NCBI GenBank assembly: GCA_039931775.1
Contig: JBDTRG010000038.1
Location: forward strand, 3,919-67,918
Source of the DNA: CAIWHR01 sp039931775
GTDB lineage: Bacteria > Pseudomonadota > Gammaproteobacteria > Burkholderiales > Casimicrobiaceae
DNA: 64,000 nucleotides
Direction of reading: 5' to 3'
The translations under genes were made by a program, and so were the position numbers. Below, in pieces: positions 26,153 to 34,215 of the stretch. Each line of letters starts with the position of its first letter. The stretch's first letter is position 1. The notes beneath the pieces were generated by a model. The model made no database searches. It worked only from the letters and a program-made list of their open reading frames with translations, and was not told the origin of the DNA.

Positions 26153-26740
26153 ATGACGAAACCATCGAATCTTCTGGTCGCGCTCATAGCCACGGTGGGT
26201 CTGGGTGTCGCAAGCGGCGTCCAAGCCAACACGATGGGCAAGGATGCGCACGACACGGCGTACAAGAACGCCGCGGCGCAGTACACGACCGACAAGGCCG
26301 CATGCAACAACCTTTCGGGCAATGCGAAGGACATTTGCGTCGAAGAGGCCAAGGGCAAGGAAAAGGTCGCCAAGGCCGAGGCTGACGCGGCGTACAAGAA
26401 CACGCCCAAGGCCCGCGAAGCCGCCCGCACCGCCCGCGCCGACGCCAGCTACAACGTCGCCAAGGAGAAATGCGACGACCAGACGGGCAATGCGAAGGAC
26501 GTCTGCGTGAAGGAAGCGAAGGCGGCGCACGTCAGGGCGACGGCCGACGCCAAGGTAGACCGCGTTGCCGCCGACACCCGCAACGCGTCAGCCGAGAAAA
26601 CGGCGGAAGCTCGCCGTGACGCGACGGAAGACAAGCGCGACGCCGACTACAAGGTTGCGGTCGAGAAGTGCGACGCGTTGGCCGGTACGGCCAAGGACTC
26701 CTGCGTTAAGAACGCGAAGATGCACTACGGCAAGAGCTAA
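26153..26740 (+). CDS. Exported protein with three cysteine-pair repeats
   Basis: The 195-residue protein has a clean signal peptide (MTKPSNLLVALIATVGLG ending SGVQA) and then three copies of a repeat of about 28 residues with core K-x-x-C-x8-AKD-x-CV-x-x-AK (NAKDICVEEAK, NAKDVCVKEAK, TAKDSCVKNAK). They are separated by alanine/lysine/aspartate-rich helical spacers. Each repeat keeps a cysteine pair, which suggests disulfides in the periplasm or metal binding. The repeat is also found in unnamed envelope proteins of related bacteria, as far as can be recalled. Function unknown; coupled to csbD. Confidence 0.8.
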   Translation: MTKPSNLLVALIATVGLGVASGVQANTMGKDAHDTAYKNAAAQYTTDKAACNNLSGNAKDICVEEAKGKEKVAKAEADAAYKNTPKAREAARTARADASYNVAKEKCDDQTGNAKDVCVKEAKAAHVRATADAKVDRVAADTRNASAEKTAEARRDATEDKRDADYKVAVEKCDALAGTAKDSCVKNAKMHYGKS

Positions 26741-26787
26741 GCCGTTTGTCTCTTTACGGCCCAGCCCGCTTTCCGACGATGCGCTCG

Positions 26788-26817
26788 CAGGGGCCGGAGC
26801 GAACACTCCGGCCCCTG
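26788..26817 (+). terminator. Strong hairpin after the cysteine-repeat gene
   Basis: CAGGGGCCGGAG and CTCCGGCCCCTG form a perfect 12-base-pair stem with a 6-base loop. There is no T-run after it, so termination would be imperfect or Rho-aided; it may also protect the 3' end of the csbD transcript. It is directly followed by the palindrome CCTACGTAGG. Confidence 0.6.
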
Positions 26818-26828
26818 CCTACGTAGGA
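26818..26828. promoter_or_regulatory. CCTACGTAGG palindrome with GTAGGA motif
   Basis: A perfect 10-base palindrome (26818-26827) that includes GTAGGAC lies about 100 bases before the start of the next gene, the usual distance for this motif in the window. Confidence 0.45.
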
Positions 26829-26924
26829 CTGGCCAGTACACGGTGTTCAGAGGCCGGCCGTTCGAAACGAAACCGGGATTCGCGGAAAGTAAAACCAGCA
26901 GCACGGAATAAACGAGGAACGGCG

Positions 26925-27251
26925 ATGGCGAACAAATCCAATGTGTACGGGGAAGGCAACTACGCGGCGTCCCGGCGCTATTTTGCCGGCGTCAAGAAAT
27001 TCGTGGACTCGGGCGGAGTCGAAGCGAACGCCGGCAAGGCCGCTCCGACGTCACCGAGTGAAGCCGCCGAAATGCAACACGCCGAACAGGCTGCGTTGCT
27101 CAAAGCGAAGGGCACGAAGCAGCGTCTCTCTGTGAAAGAGCCCCAGCGGCCGGCGCCGCCCATCACCGATCCACGCCCGGAACCCGATGTGTCCCACGAA
27201 GGGAGCGACGTGCCCGCGCCGCGCCCAGGAACGGGACCCGATCGGCGATAA
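26925..27251 (+). CDS. Small hydrophilic protein of unknown function (108 aa)
   Basis: Starts at ATG with CGAGGAAC upstream. The N-terminus MANKSNVYGEGNYAASRRY and FAGVKKFVDSGGVEANA is a recognisable pattern of small stress-linked proteins of Burkholderiales and relatives; the C-terminal half is proline-rich and disordered (KEPQRPAPPITDPRPEPD). No catalytic motif or membrane helix. Cytoplasmic stress role is inferred from neighbours only. Confidence 0.75.
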   Translation: MANKSNVYGEGNYAASRRYFAGVKKFVDSGGVEANAGKAAPTSPSEAAEMQHAEQAALLKAKGTKQRLSVKEPQRPAPPITDPRPEPDVSHEGSDVPAPRPGTGPDRR

Positions 27252-27293
27252 GGTCGTTCAACCGTATCCCCACCCAAATCAGAGAGGTCGATC

Positions 27294-27461
27294 ATGTTGC
27301 ACTATGCCGCGGTCTTTTTCATCATTGCACTCGTTGCAGCGCTGTTCGGATTTGGCGGTATCGCGGTCGGGGCAGCCGAAATTGCGAAGTTGCTGTTTTT
27401 CGTGTTCCTGATTCTGTTCGTCGTGTCGCTCGTCGCCGGCCTTCTTCGCCGCGGACCGTAG
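27294..27461 (+). CDS. DUF1328 (YtjA-type) small membrane protein
   Basis: A 55-residue protein with two close transmembrane helices: MLHYAAVFFIIALVAALFGF, then GGIAVGAAEIAKLLFFVFL. It matches the DUF1328 family, including the GFGGIA turn and the basic end LLRRGP. An AGAGAGG ribosome binding site precedes the ATG. Too short for usual ORF length cut-offs. Members are stress-induced inner-membrane peptides of unknown role. Confidence 0.92.
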   Translation: MLHYAAVFFIIALVAALFGFGGIAVGAAEIAKLLFFVFLILFVVSLVAGLLRRGP

Positions 27462-27477
27462 GCAGCGGGAACTCGTC

Positions 27478-27678
27478 GTGAAATTGACCTTCGCAGAAGG
27501 GCTTTGCCTCATCCTGATCGGCGTTGCAATGGTGAGGCCCTGGGGCGGCGACCGTCAGGTTCCACCCGTGTCCACGCTGGCGGCGGCGGCCGTTTGGGCC
27601 GCCGCCCCGCGCGTGGAGACCGAGGCCGAGGATCTGCATACTCGCACCGCATCGCGTCCGATCGAAAGCGAACGTTGA
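27478..27678 (+). CDS. Possible small membrane protein (66 aa)
   Basis: A GTG-started frame 16 bases after the DUF1328 gene encodes a hydrophobic start (KLTFAEGLCLILIGVAMV) and a polar tail. There is no good ribosome binding site beyond CGGGAAC and no recognised family. It may be a real small gene of the same operon or chance. Confidence 0.35.
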   Translation: MKLTFAEGLCLILIGVAMVRPWGGDRQVPPVSTLAAAAVWAAAPRVETEAEDLHTRTASRPIESER

Positions 27679-27884
27679 TCGCCTCCGTACTATTCGAATG
27701 GGAGCGATTGGCGTGCTCGCGGAAGGGTCAGCTCGAGTACGTCGACGTTCCTCCTACCTGACCGCCGCGGCGGGGTGCAAAGGTCGACGGGCAAAGGTCA
27801 GTCGGGCATTCTTATGGGTGTTCATTCGGCTGGACTCCTTGAGATGACCGGGGGTTTGGCGATTCCCAGTCTCTCAAATCCAGT

Positions 27885-28099
27885 CCGAATGGCGCTATGA
27901 GCATGCGGCGGCGGGTGATTTGCTGCATATTGATGCCAAGAAGCTGGGACGCATCGTGCGTCCGAGCCACCGTGTCACCGGCGATCGCAGGGATAAGGTC
28001 GATGGCGCTGGTTGGGAGTTTCTGTTCGTGGCCATCGATGATCATGCGCGGATCGGTTTCACCGACAGGTATCCGGATGAAGGCGAAGCCAGTGCCGTG
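27885..28099 (+). pseudogene. IS481 family transposase fragment
   Basis: Translation in one frame gives WRYEHAAAGDLLHIDAKKLG, then RIVRPSHRVTGDRR and GWEFLFVAIDDHARIGFTD, the well-known stretch of IS481-type transposases that contains the first catalytic aspartates of the DDE core (HIDAK and AIDDHAR). Nothing of the N-terminal helix-turn-helix or the C-terminal catalytic glutamate region remains in frame; a shifted piece may reach left to about 27850. No terminal inverted repeats were identified. It is a remnant. Confidence 0.8.
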
Positions 28100-28103
28100 C
28101 GTA

Positions 28104-28237
28104 GCCAACGAACCGATAGCTTTCTTCGCCTTGGGAAACATCTCGCCTTCCTCTCCCTTGACGTGATGGTCAATCATTTCTCCAAGGTCCGTTACCTTTG
28201 CATCGTAATGATCATCGGTAATAGCTGGTGCTACCAA
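28104..28237 (-). pseudogene. Hemerythrin (HHE) domain fragment
   Basis: The frame encodes ITDDHYDAKVTDLGEMIDHH and VKGEEGEMFPKAKKA, the third helix of a stand-alone hemerythrin HHE protein with its iron-ligand H-x3-E type residues. The first helices and the end are missing, and the frame runs directly into the antisense of the IS481 fragment. It is a truncated relic, probably cut when the insertion element came in. Confidence 0.7.
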
Positions 28238-28374
28238 CCTCGGAGAAGGGTCTGTCGCTGATGCGCGCGATCCCCATCACAGCGTAATCAAGAATTCGGC
28301 ACCCACGGGCCACGGCAATGTCGACGAGGGGGCCACGATTGCAATACAACGGCGCGCAGTGGAGGTGGACCGAC

Positions 28375-29961
28375 CTAATCTCGTTCGGGAAGTGTTTCGA
28401 TCAACTTTGCGAGCGTGTCGGCCTCGGCCGGTTTCACCACATGATGGTCAAAACCCGCGTCTTTCGCCCGGCGGCGATCGTCCTCCTGACCATAGCCGGT
28501 GAACGCGATCAAGGTCGTGCGAGCGAGTTCCGGCAACCGGCGAAAGGTGCGCGCGACATCGTAGCCACTCATCCCGGGCAGGCCGATGTCCAGGAACACC
28601 GCTGCCGGACGAAACTCGGTGGCTATGGAAATGGCATCCTGCCCCGTATAGGCGGTCCGCACCTCGTGGCCCATGAGTTCGAGCACGGAGGCCAACGTGT
28701 CCGCCAGATCACGATTGTCATCGGCGATCAGGATTCGACGCCGAACGGGTGAACCGAATTTTGCTGCCGCCATGGAAGTTTCGCGGATCGCAACGCGATC
28801 ATGCACCGCAGGCAGGCGGACGATAAATTCGCTCCCCTCTCCCTGGCCGCCACTGTATGCCGCAATCGAACCGCCGTGCATTTCGACCAACGTTTTCACC
28901 AGGGTAAGGCCGATTCCCAATCCCCCTTCATCGCAGTCGAGTGATTTGTCGCCTTGGACGAACAGATCGAACACGTTGGGTAGCAGTACGGTGGAAATGC
29001 CGATGCCGGTATCGCGAACGCGCATCACAGCTTCGTTAGCTTCACGCCGCAGGTCGATCGTGATGTGTCCGCCTACCGGCGTGTACTTCACCGCGTTACC
29101 AATGAGATTGAAAACGATCTGTGACAGGCGCGTCCTGTCGGCCTCGACCCACACTTCACTGTCGGCCGTTTGCAAGTCCACGCTGTGTCTCCGCGCGGCG
29201 ATCATCGGCCGGCACGATTCGAGGACCAGCGAAACAACTTCTTTGAGGTGAAGGATTTCCCTTTTAAGCGTTACCTTTCCCCGCGTAATCCTGCTGACAT
29301 CGAGCAAGTCGTCGACGATGCGCGCCAGATGCCCGACCTGGCGATCGACGACACGCAGCGGGTCAGAAGAAACCGGCGAGGCATCCCGGCGAACCAACGC
29401 TAGGGCGTTGACAATCGCCGCGAGCGGATTGCGAAGTTCGTGGCCGAGCATGGCCAGGAATTGATCCATCTGCCGTGCGTACTCTTGGATCGCCTCCATT
29501 CGCCTGCGTGTGGTCAGGTCGCGCGTGACCTTGGCAAAGCCACGCAAGGAGTGCTCGCCGTCAAAGAGCGGGGTAATGATCACATTCGCCCAGAAGCAGG
29601 TCCCATCCTTGCGCACTCGCCAGCCCTCGTCCTCAAAACGGCCCTCTGCGCGCGCGACGGTAAGTTCGTGCTCCGGCCAGTGCCGCGCTCGATCCTCCGA
29701 CGTATAAAATCGGGAGAAGTGTGAGCCAATGATCTCGGATGCGTAGTAGCCTTTTATCTTCTGCGCACCCGTATTCCAGCTCGCGACGTTTCCTGAAGGA
29801 TCGAGGACGAAGATGGCGTAGTCCTTGACACCGTCGACGAGCAGGCGAAAGCGCTCCTCGCTTTCCCGCAGATTGTCGAGATGCCGATTGCGTTGCTCCA
29901 GATCGACGCGTAGCGTCCGGTTCTCTTCTTCGAGTTCCTTTAGTCGGCGATCTATGGACAT
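28375..29961 (-). CDS. PAS-containing hybrid histidine kinase with C-terminal receiver
   Basis: The 528-residue protein has an N-terminal coiled coil (about 1-35), a PAS domain (37-150: FRLLVDGVKDYAIFVLD, WNTGAQKIKGY, a stretch like known light/redox PAS kinases), a HisKA domain with His174 in MLGHELRNPLAAI, an HATPase_c domain (NLIGNAVKYTPVGG, DTGIGIS, GGLGIGLTLVKTL) and a receiver (ILIADDNRDLADTLA, phospho-acceptor in AVFLDIGLPGMSG). No transmembrane helix, so it senses a cytoplasmic signal. Its closest relative here is the kinase at 53533. A YflT-like fragment lies just upstream, in the same direction. Confidence 0.92.
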   Translation of the reverse strand: MSIDRRLKELEEENRTLRVDLEQRNRHLDNLRESEERFRLLVDGVKDYAIFVLDPSGNVASWNTGAQKIKGYYASEIIGSHFSRFYTSEDRARHWPEHELTVARAEGRFEDEGWRVRKDGTCFWANVIITPLFDGEHSLRGFAKVTRDLTTRRRMEAIQEYARQMDQFLAMLGHELRNPLAAIVNALALVRRDASPVSSDPLRVVDRQVGHLARIVDDLLDVSRITRGKVTLKREILHLKEVVSLVLESCRPMIAARRHSVDLQTADSEVWVEADRTRLSQIVFNLIGNAVKYTPVGGHITIDLRREANEAVMRVRDTGIGISTVLLPNVFDLFVQGDKSLDCDEGGLGIGLTLVKTLVEMHGGSIAAYSGGQGEGSEFIVRLPAVHDRVAIRETSMAAAKFGSPVRRRILIADDNRDLADTLASVLELMGHEVRTAYTGQDAISIATEFRPAAVFLDIGLPGMSGYDVARTFRRLPELARTTLIAFTGYGQEDDRRRAKDAGFDHHVVKPAEADTLAKLIETLPERD

Positions 29962-29970
29962 CGTGAATCC

Positions 29971-30261
29971 TCAATGATGCGTGCGCATCTTCACTCGAGC
30001 GTTCGCGCTGGCAGTGCAAGCCGCGCTCCTCTCGTTCAGGTATGCATTTTGAAGCATTCTAACGCTGCGGCCTCGTCCCCTCCTGGGGTCGGTCGACCAG
30101 ATCGGCTGTAGCTCGAGTACCCGCCGCGCCGGCCGGCGGGCGGTCTCGCGATGATCGTCATCGACGACGAGGTTGAGATCATCCTTCGGGTAGCCTCGCC
30201 TCGTTAAGGTCAGAAAGGTGCGCTCTGCGCTCGCGCGATCTCGAAACAATTCCGTAACCAT
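29971..30261 (-). CDS. YflT-like general stress protein, probably truncated
   Basis: The N-terminus MVTELFRDRASAERTFLTLT and RRGYPKDDLNLVVDDD match the start of small YflT/17M-like stress proteins (alpha-beta fold with a GYxxDDI strand). The remainder (ARRPARRVLELQPIWSTDPR and on) does not, so the gene seems to have lost its glycine-rich C-terminus, perhaps by frameshift. ATG at 30282 is an alternative start. It ends 9 bases before the kinase gene. Confidence 0.45.
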   Translation of the reverse strand: MVTELFRDRASAERTFLTLTRRGYPKDDLNLVVDDDHRETARRPARRVLELQPIWSTDPRRGRGRSVRMLQNAYLNERSAACTASANARVKMRTHH

Positions 30262-30664
30262 TCGAGCACCCGCGAAAGTCATCCTGCTACGTCTACGCGT
30301 TGTGTCACCTACAAGCTGTCGGGTGCCCACGTATCCTTTCGTAGGACGGATTCCGACGACGTGCGGCGCTTCACGTCTCCACGCTCACGTTTGCCTGTGG
30401 CTTAACTCGACCCAAGCCACAGGTGTGGGTGGAACGAAATCGGATGCGCGCGGGATGGTAATCACTTTCCATGGTATCGACAAATTTGGCCCTCGCAACG
30501 TAACCGATCAACGTTGCCGGCGCATCCATGGCGAAGATTCGCCGTCCTACGACCAAATCGGAAGAAGCCCCACGGACGGCGGCAATACGAATATCGACAC
30601 TACATTGGCAGCCGCGACCGCGTCTGCATAACCTAAATTCACATTTGCTTCGAAAGGAGCCATC
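30262..30664. other. 403-base intergenic region
   Basis: No convincing gene on either strand. It holds CGTAGGACGG at 30340-30349, a 10-base word found again as the reverse complement at 52781-52790. The region probably carries the promoter of the DUF883-like gene at 30665. Confidence 0.55.
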
Positions 30665-31033
30665 ATGGATCGACCCACGAATATGGGCGGGAACACGCTA
30701 CTCGCCGGCAATTCCAACCCGATGTCCAGTCAGCCGACGAGCCCCAAAGTCGACGGCGCCGCGCAGGCGGCGCACCAAACGGTCGACAAGGTCGCCGACA
30801 AGGCGACCATGCAAGTCGACCGTCTCAGCGGAACGGCTCATCGGGCCGTGAACAGCGCGGCGGACGCGGCGGGTACGGCGGCAGAATGGGCATCGACGAT
30901 TCCCGATCAGGCGAAGCAGATGCAGGCCAAGTTCCTCGACACGGCATCGGCGCAGATTCGAGGCAATCCCGTTTCATCGGTTGCGGGCGCGGTGGTGATC
31001 GGCTATCTGTTGGGCCGCCTCGCGCGGCTCTGA
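30665..31033 (+). CDS. YqjD/DUF883-like membrane-anchored protein, paralogue 1
   Basis: The 122-residue protein has a polar, serine-rich start, a long amphipathic alanine-rich helix (AAHQTVDKVADKATMQVDRL) and one C-terminal membrane helix (SSVAGAVVIGYLLGRLARL) with small residues spaced as in YqjD/ElaB-type ribosome-tethering proteins. A GAAAGGAG site precedes the ATG. A close paralogue is at 56203-56571; the shared parts are HQTVDKVA, QVDRLSGTAHR and GYLLGRLAR. Such proteins tether ribosomes to the membrane in stationary phase in E. coli; that role here is inference. Confidence 0.8.
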   Translation: MDRPTNMGGNTLLAGNSNPMSSQPTSPKVDGAAQAAHQTVDKVADKATMQVDRLSGTAHRAVNSAADAAGTAAEWASTIPDQAKQMQAKFLDTASAQIRGNPVSSVAGAVVIGYLLGRLARL

Positions 31034-31062
31034 CCGATAGTCTGATCGCAGAAAGCGCGGCC

Positions 31063-31081
31063 GGCGGTGGCAAACACCGCC
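31063..31081 (+). terminator. Hairpin after DUF883-like gene
   Basis: GGCGGTG and CACCGCC form a 7-base-pair stem with a 5-base loop 29 bases after the stop codon. No T-run follows, so this is a weak terminator candidate. Confidence 0.4.
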
Positions 31082-31195
31082 TGCCGTGGCGGGCCAATGC
31101 CGTCCCTCAGCGATCGTGCGCGGTCACCTGCGGAACTGGCATGTTGAGCCGAACTATACCCGTGCCTTAACGCGACGCTGTGGCATCATGGGCAC

Positions 31196-32479
31196 GTGAT
31201 TGCCAAGCCTCTCACGCCACCGATCGACCCGCTCGTATGGGCGCTGGGGTCGAATCCGAACGACGTGTTCCGCGTCGACAACAGCGGAAAGATCGTGTTT
31301 CGCGACGACGAGGCGCGCGCGCGCTGGGCGGATGCGGCGAAGGAGGGCTCGCGGCTGCGACGCAGTGAGCAGCTCATGGTCGACACCCAAGGTGTCGCGC
31401 ACCTCGGCACGTGGGAATGGAACATCAGCGAGCCCACCGCGGCCTGGTCCGACGAGCTCTATCGCATCTACGGCATGACCCGGGAGCAGTACACGCCGAG
31501 CTACGAGGCGTACCTCACGATGGTGCATCCCGACGACCGGCAGCGTGTGATGGATGCCACCAATCGGGTGTTCCACGAGCACGTCCCCTACTCCCACGAC
31601 GAGCGCATCTACCGGCCCGACGGCTCGCTCCGTTATCTGCACACGTGGGCCCATCCCGTCCTCGACGAGAGCGGCAAGCTCACGCGCCTCGTCGGTGTAT
31701 GTCAGGACATCACCGATCAGAAGCTCGCCGAGGAGCAGGTCAGGGAGCTCAACGCGGACCTCGAGCAACGTGTCGCCGAGCGCACCCGCACCATCGAGAA
31801 TTCGATGCGCGACGTCGAGGCGTTCAACGCCACGCTCAGCCACGACCTTCGCGCGCCGCTCTCGGTGATAGCGCTCAGCTGCTCGGTCATGCTGCAAGGC
31901 GAAGGTGAGCCGCTCCCGCCGCGCGTCACCGAGAACCTCGATCGGATCAAGCGTTCGTCGACGTACATGACCGAGCTCGTGAATGATCTGCTCACGCTCG
32001 CTCAGGTCGGCAATGCGCCGGTCGCACGGAGCGACCTCGATCTCACGAAGCTGTGCGAGGAGGTGGTGGCTGACCTCCGCCTCGGCTCAACCGGGCGCGA
32101 GGTCACGGTGGTGATCGCGCCGGGGCTGCGCTGCAACGCTGACCCGCGTCTCATGCGTGCGACGATAGAGAACCTCGTCGGCAACGCGTGGAAGTACTCG
32201 TCACGTGCCGTCGACGCTCACATCGAGATCGGCAAGACATCCGCAGGCGGCCCAGATGGTTCCACCACGTTCTTCGTGAAGGACAACGGCGCCGGCTTCG
32301 ACATGAAGGAGGCGCACCGCCTCTTCGCGCCGTTCGAGCGCCTCCACAAAGCGACGGAGTTCGAGGGCACGGGCGTCGGCCTCGCGGCGGTCCATCGCAT
32401 CATCGATCGCCACGGTGGCCGCATCTGGGCCGAGAGCAAGCCCGACCGCGGCGCGACGTTCTTCTTCGAGATCCCTTAG
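31196..32479 (+). CDS. PAS histidine kinase
   Basis: The 427-residue protein starts at GTG. A PAS_3-type domain (about 62-180: VAHLGTWEWNISEPTAAWSD, MVHPDDRQRV, GVCQDITDQK) is followed by a coiled coil, HisKA with His216 in NATLSHDLRAPLSVI and HATPase_c (NLVGNAWKYSS, DNGAGFDM, FEGTGVGLAAV). No transmembrane helix and no receiver. The first 60 residues are a degenerate second sensor. Its wording (VAERTRTIENSMRDVEAFN, LCEEVVADL) is like phytochrome- and bacteriophytochrome-type kinases and its codon choice looks slightly different from its neighbours, so transfer is possible but unproven. No partner regulator is adjacent in the same direction. Confidence 0.9.
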   Translation: MIAKPLTPPIDPLVWALGSNPNDVFRVDNSGKIVFRDDEARARWADAAKEGSRLRRSEQLMVDTQGVAHLGTWEWNISEPTAAWSDELYRIYGMTREQYTPSYEAYLTMVHPDDRQRVMDATNRVFHEHVPYSHDERIYRPDGSLRYLHTWAHPVLDESGKLTRLVGVCQDITDQKLAEEQVRELNADLEQRVAERTRTIENSMRDVEAFNATLSHDLRAPLSVIALSCSVMLQGEGEPLPPRVTENLDRIKRSSTYMTELVNDLLTLAQVGNAPVARSDLDLTKLCEEVVADLRLGSTGREVTVVIAPGLRCNADPRLMRATIENLVGNAWKYSSRAVDAHIEIGKTSAGGPDGSTTFFVKDNGAGFDMKEAHRLFAPFERLHKATEFEGTGVGLAAVHRIIDRHGGRIWAESKPDRGATFFFEIP

Positions 32480-32556
32480 AAGTCACCGCAGGCTCGGGCC
32501 GAGGGGCGTGTCGGCGCTGCGCGCTGACCTCGTCCCCGTACGCGCGCTTCGCCGGA

Positions 32557-33483
32557 TCAAGCAGCTACCCGGTTGCGACCTTTCGACTTGGCGAGATAGA
32601 GATTTCGGTCAGCGGCGGAAACCAGGTCCGCGGACGACGCGTGTGGCAAAGGTACGACGACCCCAATTCCGCAGCTTACCGTTACGTGCCCGTGGGGCGA
32701 GGCTAAATGCTCGATCGCCAATCGATCGATACCGAGACGTAAGTCCTCGGCCACGCGCAACGCACCTTCGAGGGTCGTATCGGCAAGGAGCACGACGAAC
32801 TCTTCACCGCCATAGCGCGCCGGAAGGTCCGAAGGTCGGTGCACCGAGCGCGCGATCGTCTGGGCGACACGTTGCAGGCAGGCGTCGCCCGCGCCGTGCC
32901 CATAGCAATCGTTGTACTGCTTGAAGTGATCGACATCGATCATGACAACGGCCAGTGGCGCGCGCGCTCTCAAACCACGGCGCCATTCCTTGGCAAGCAC
33001 CTCGTCGAAGCGGCGACGGTTGGCGATCCCGGTCAGCGCATCTTCCTGGCTGATCCTCGCCAGTTGCTCTCGAGTCCGCTTCAGCTGGATGTGGGTAAGG
33101 ATACGGGCGCGCGTAATGCGCAGGTTGACCGGCTTGGCGATAAAATCGACCGCGCCAAGTCCGAGTCCGCGCATTTCGGCCCCCTCGTCGGTCATGCTCG
33201 TGACGAAAATCACCGGAATATCGCGCGTCTTATCTCGCTCCTTCAACTGCCGACAGACTTCATAGCCGTCGATGCCCGGCATCATCACGTCAAGCAGGAT
33301 GAGATCCGGGACGTCCCGATCGGCTGCGGCGAGTGCGCTCTGTCCATCTTCGGCGGTGCACGTTCGAAAATCCGGGCCGAGCCCCGCAGAAAGCATGTGG
33401 AGGTTTACCGGCTCGTCATCGACGATCAACAGCAGCGGACGGTCGAATGCGCCATTCACCGCAGTGGTTTCCGGGGCGCGCAT
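32557..33483 (-). CDS. Response regulator diguanylate cyclase (REC-GGDEF)
   Basis: The 308-residue protein has a receiver (LLLIVDDEPVNLHML, Asp65 in LILLDVMMPGIDG, Lys in FIAKPVN) and a GGDEF domain with the active GGEEF at 225-229. An RxxD inhibitory site (RPSD, 216-219) lies five residues before it, so product inhibition by cyclic di-GMP is expected. The layout is PleD/WspR-like with one receiver. The HPt gene upstream overlaps its start by 28 bases, so phosphorelay control and coupled translation are likely. Confidence 0.93.
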   Translation of the reverse strand: MRAPETTAVNGAFDRPLLLIVDDEPVNLHMLSAGLGPDFRTCTAEDGQSALAAADRDVPDLILLDVMMPGIDGYEVCRQLKERDKTRDIPVIFVTSMTDEGAEMRGLGLGAVDFIAKPVNLRITRARILTHIQLKRTREQLARISQEDALTGIANRRRFDEVLAKEWRRGLRARAPLAVVMIDVDHFKQYNDCYGHGAGDACLQRVAQTIARSVHRPSDLPARYGGEEFVVLLADTTLEGALRVAEDLRLGIDRLAIEHLASPHGHVTVSCGIGVVVPLPHASSADLVSAADRNLYLAKSKGRNRVAA

Positions 33484-33842
33484 GCCCAGGCGCCATCAAC
33501 CGCCTCGTGGAGTGCAACACGAAACCCTGCAAGAGGGGTGCTATCGCCGCGAAGCAAGGCGTCTTCGGCGCGCTGGGCGGCGTCGGCGAGCACGAAAGCG
33601 CCGACGATGCGAGCGGCGCCCTTCAGTCGATGCAGCGCCTCCACGGCATGGGAGGGCCGCTGCGCATTTACCAAGGCGTCGATTTCATCGGCGCCAGCCT
33701 GATGCTCGGTGGCAAATCGCTGGAGCAAGTCAGCCAACAGCGAAACATTGCCACCCAGACGGTCTAGCGCAACGTCGAGATCCAACCCTGTCGTGTGGGC
33801 ATGCAATCGCGACAAACGGTATTTGGTGGAGGTACTGTTCAT
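33456..33842 (-). CDS. HPt (histidine phosphotransfer) domain protein
   Basis: The 128-residue protein is a four-helix HPt: LDVALDRLGGNVSLLADLLQRF, then AVEALHRLKGAARIVGA with His71 as the phospho-accepting residue, and ADAAQRAEDALL. It probably relays phosphate from one of the hybrid kinases in this region to the diguanylate cyclase encoded just downstream. The ATG at 33842 is chosen over a TTG nine codons earlier. Confidence 0.88.
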   Translation of the reverse strand: MNSTSTKYRLSRLHAHTTGLDLDVALDRLGGNVSLLADLLQRFATEHQAGADEIDALVNAQRPSHAVEALHRLKGAARIVGAFVLADAAQRAEDALLRGDSTPLAGFRVALHEAVDGAWACAPRKPLR

Positions 33843-34215
33843 GGTCCGACCGAACGGTAGAATCGGCAAATACTAGGGATGCCCAGTTCACGCCGATGTC
33901 GGAAGAATTCTGACCAGCATGCAGGAATTCACCGCAAATGCCTGCCTGTGGTGCCGCGTTGGATTCGGCACTCTCGTCCCGTTCATGCGGCAGTTGCGGT
34001 GCAGGTTCGCCGCTATCATCGTAGCGCGTGTCTTTCCCGACGACACGGAGTTGTCATTCGGCGCGTTTTGCTTCTTGGGCTGCATCGTTTGCCTCCGGCA
34101 TCGCGCCGCTCGCACCCATCTTTGGCTGACGGTCAGCGCCGCGTTGACAGCTGCGTAGCGGATCAGCGGCCCAATAACGTTGCCTCCGCGTCATCAAACG
34201 CCATGCGTCCGATAA
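33843..34215. other. 373-base intergenic region
   Basis: Frames of 75-79 codons exist on both strands (33888-34115 minus, 33919-34158 plus) but neither has a recognised family or a well-placed ribosome binding site. The plus-strand one has a short hydrophobic part. I see no supported gene. Confidence 0.5.

Larger units (their letters stand above)
27679..28374. other. Degenerate region between operon end and hybrid kinase
   Basis: Nearly 700 bases hold no intact gene. Two gene fragments on opposite strands abut near 28100: an IS481 transposase piece and a hemerythrin piece (listed separately). The rest shows nothing recognisable. Confidence 0.7.

Noticed and set aside
33888..34158. Two overlapping opposite-strand frames of 75-79 codons
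   Set aside because: Neither has a family, a signal peptide or a well-placed ribosome binding site, and both cannot be right.
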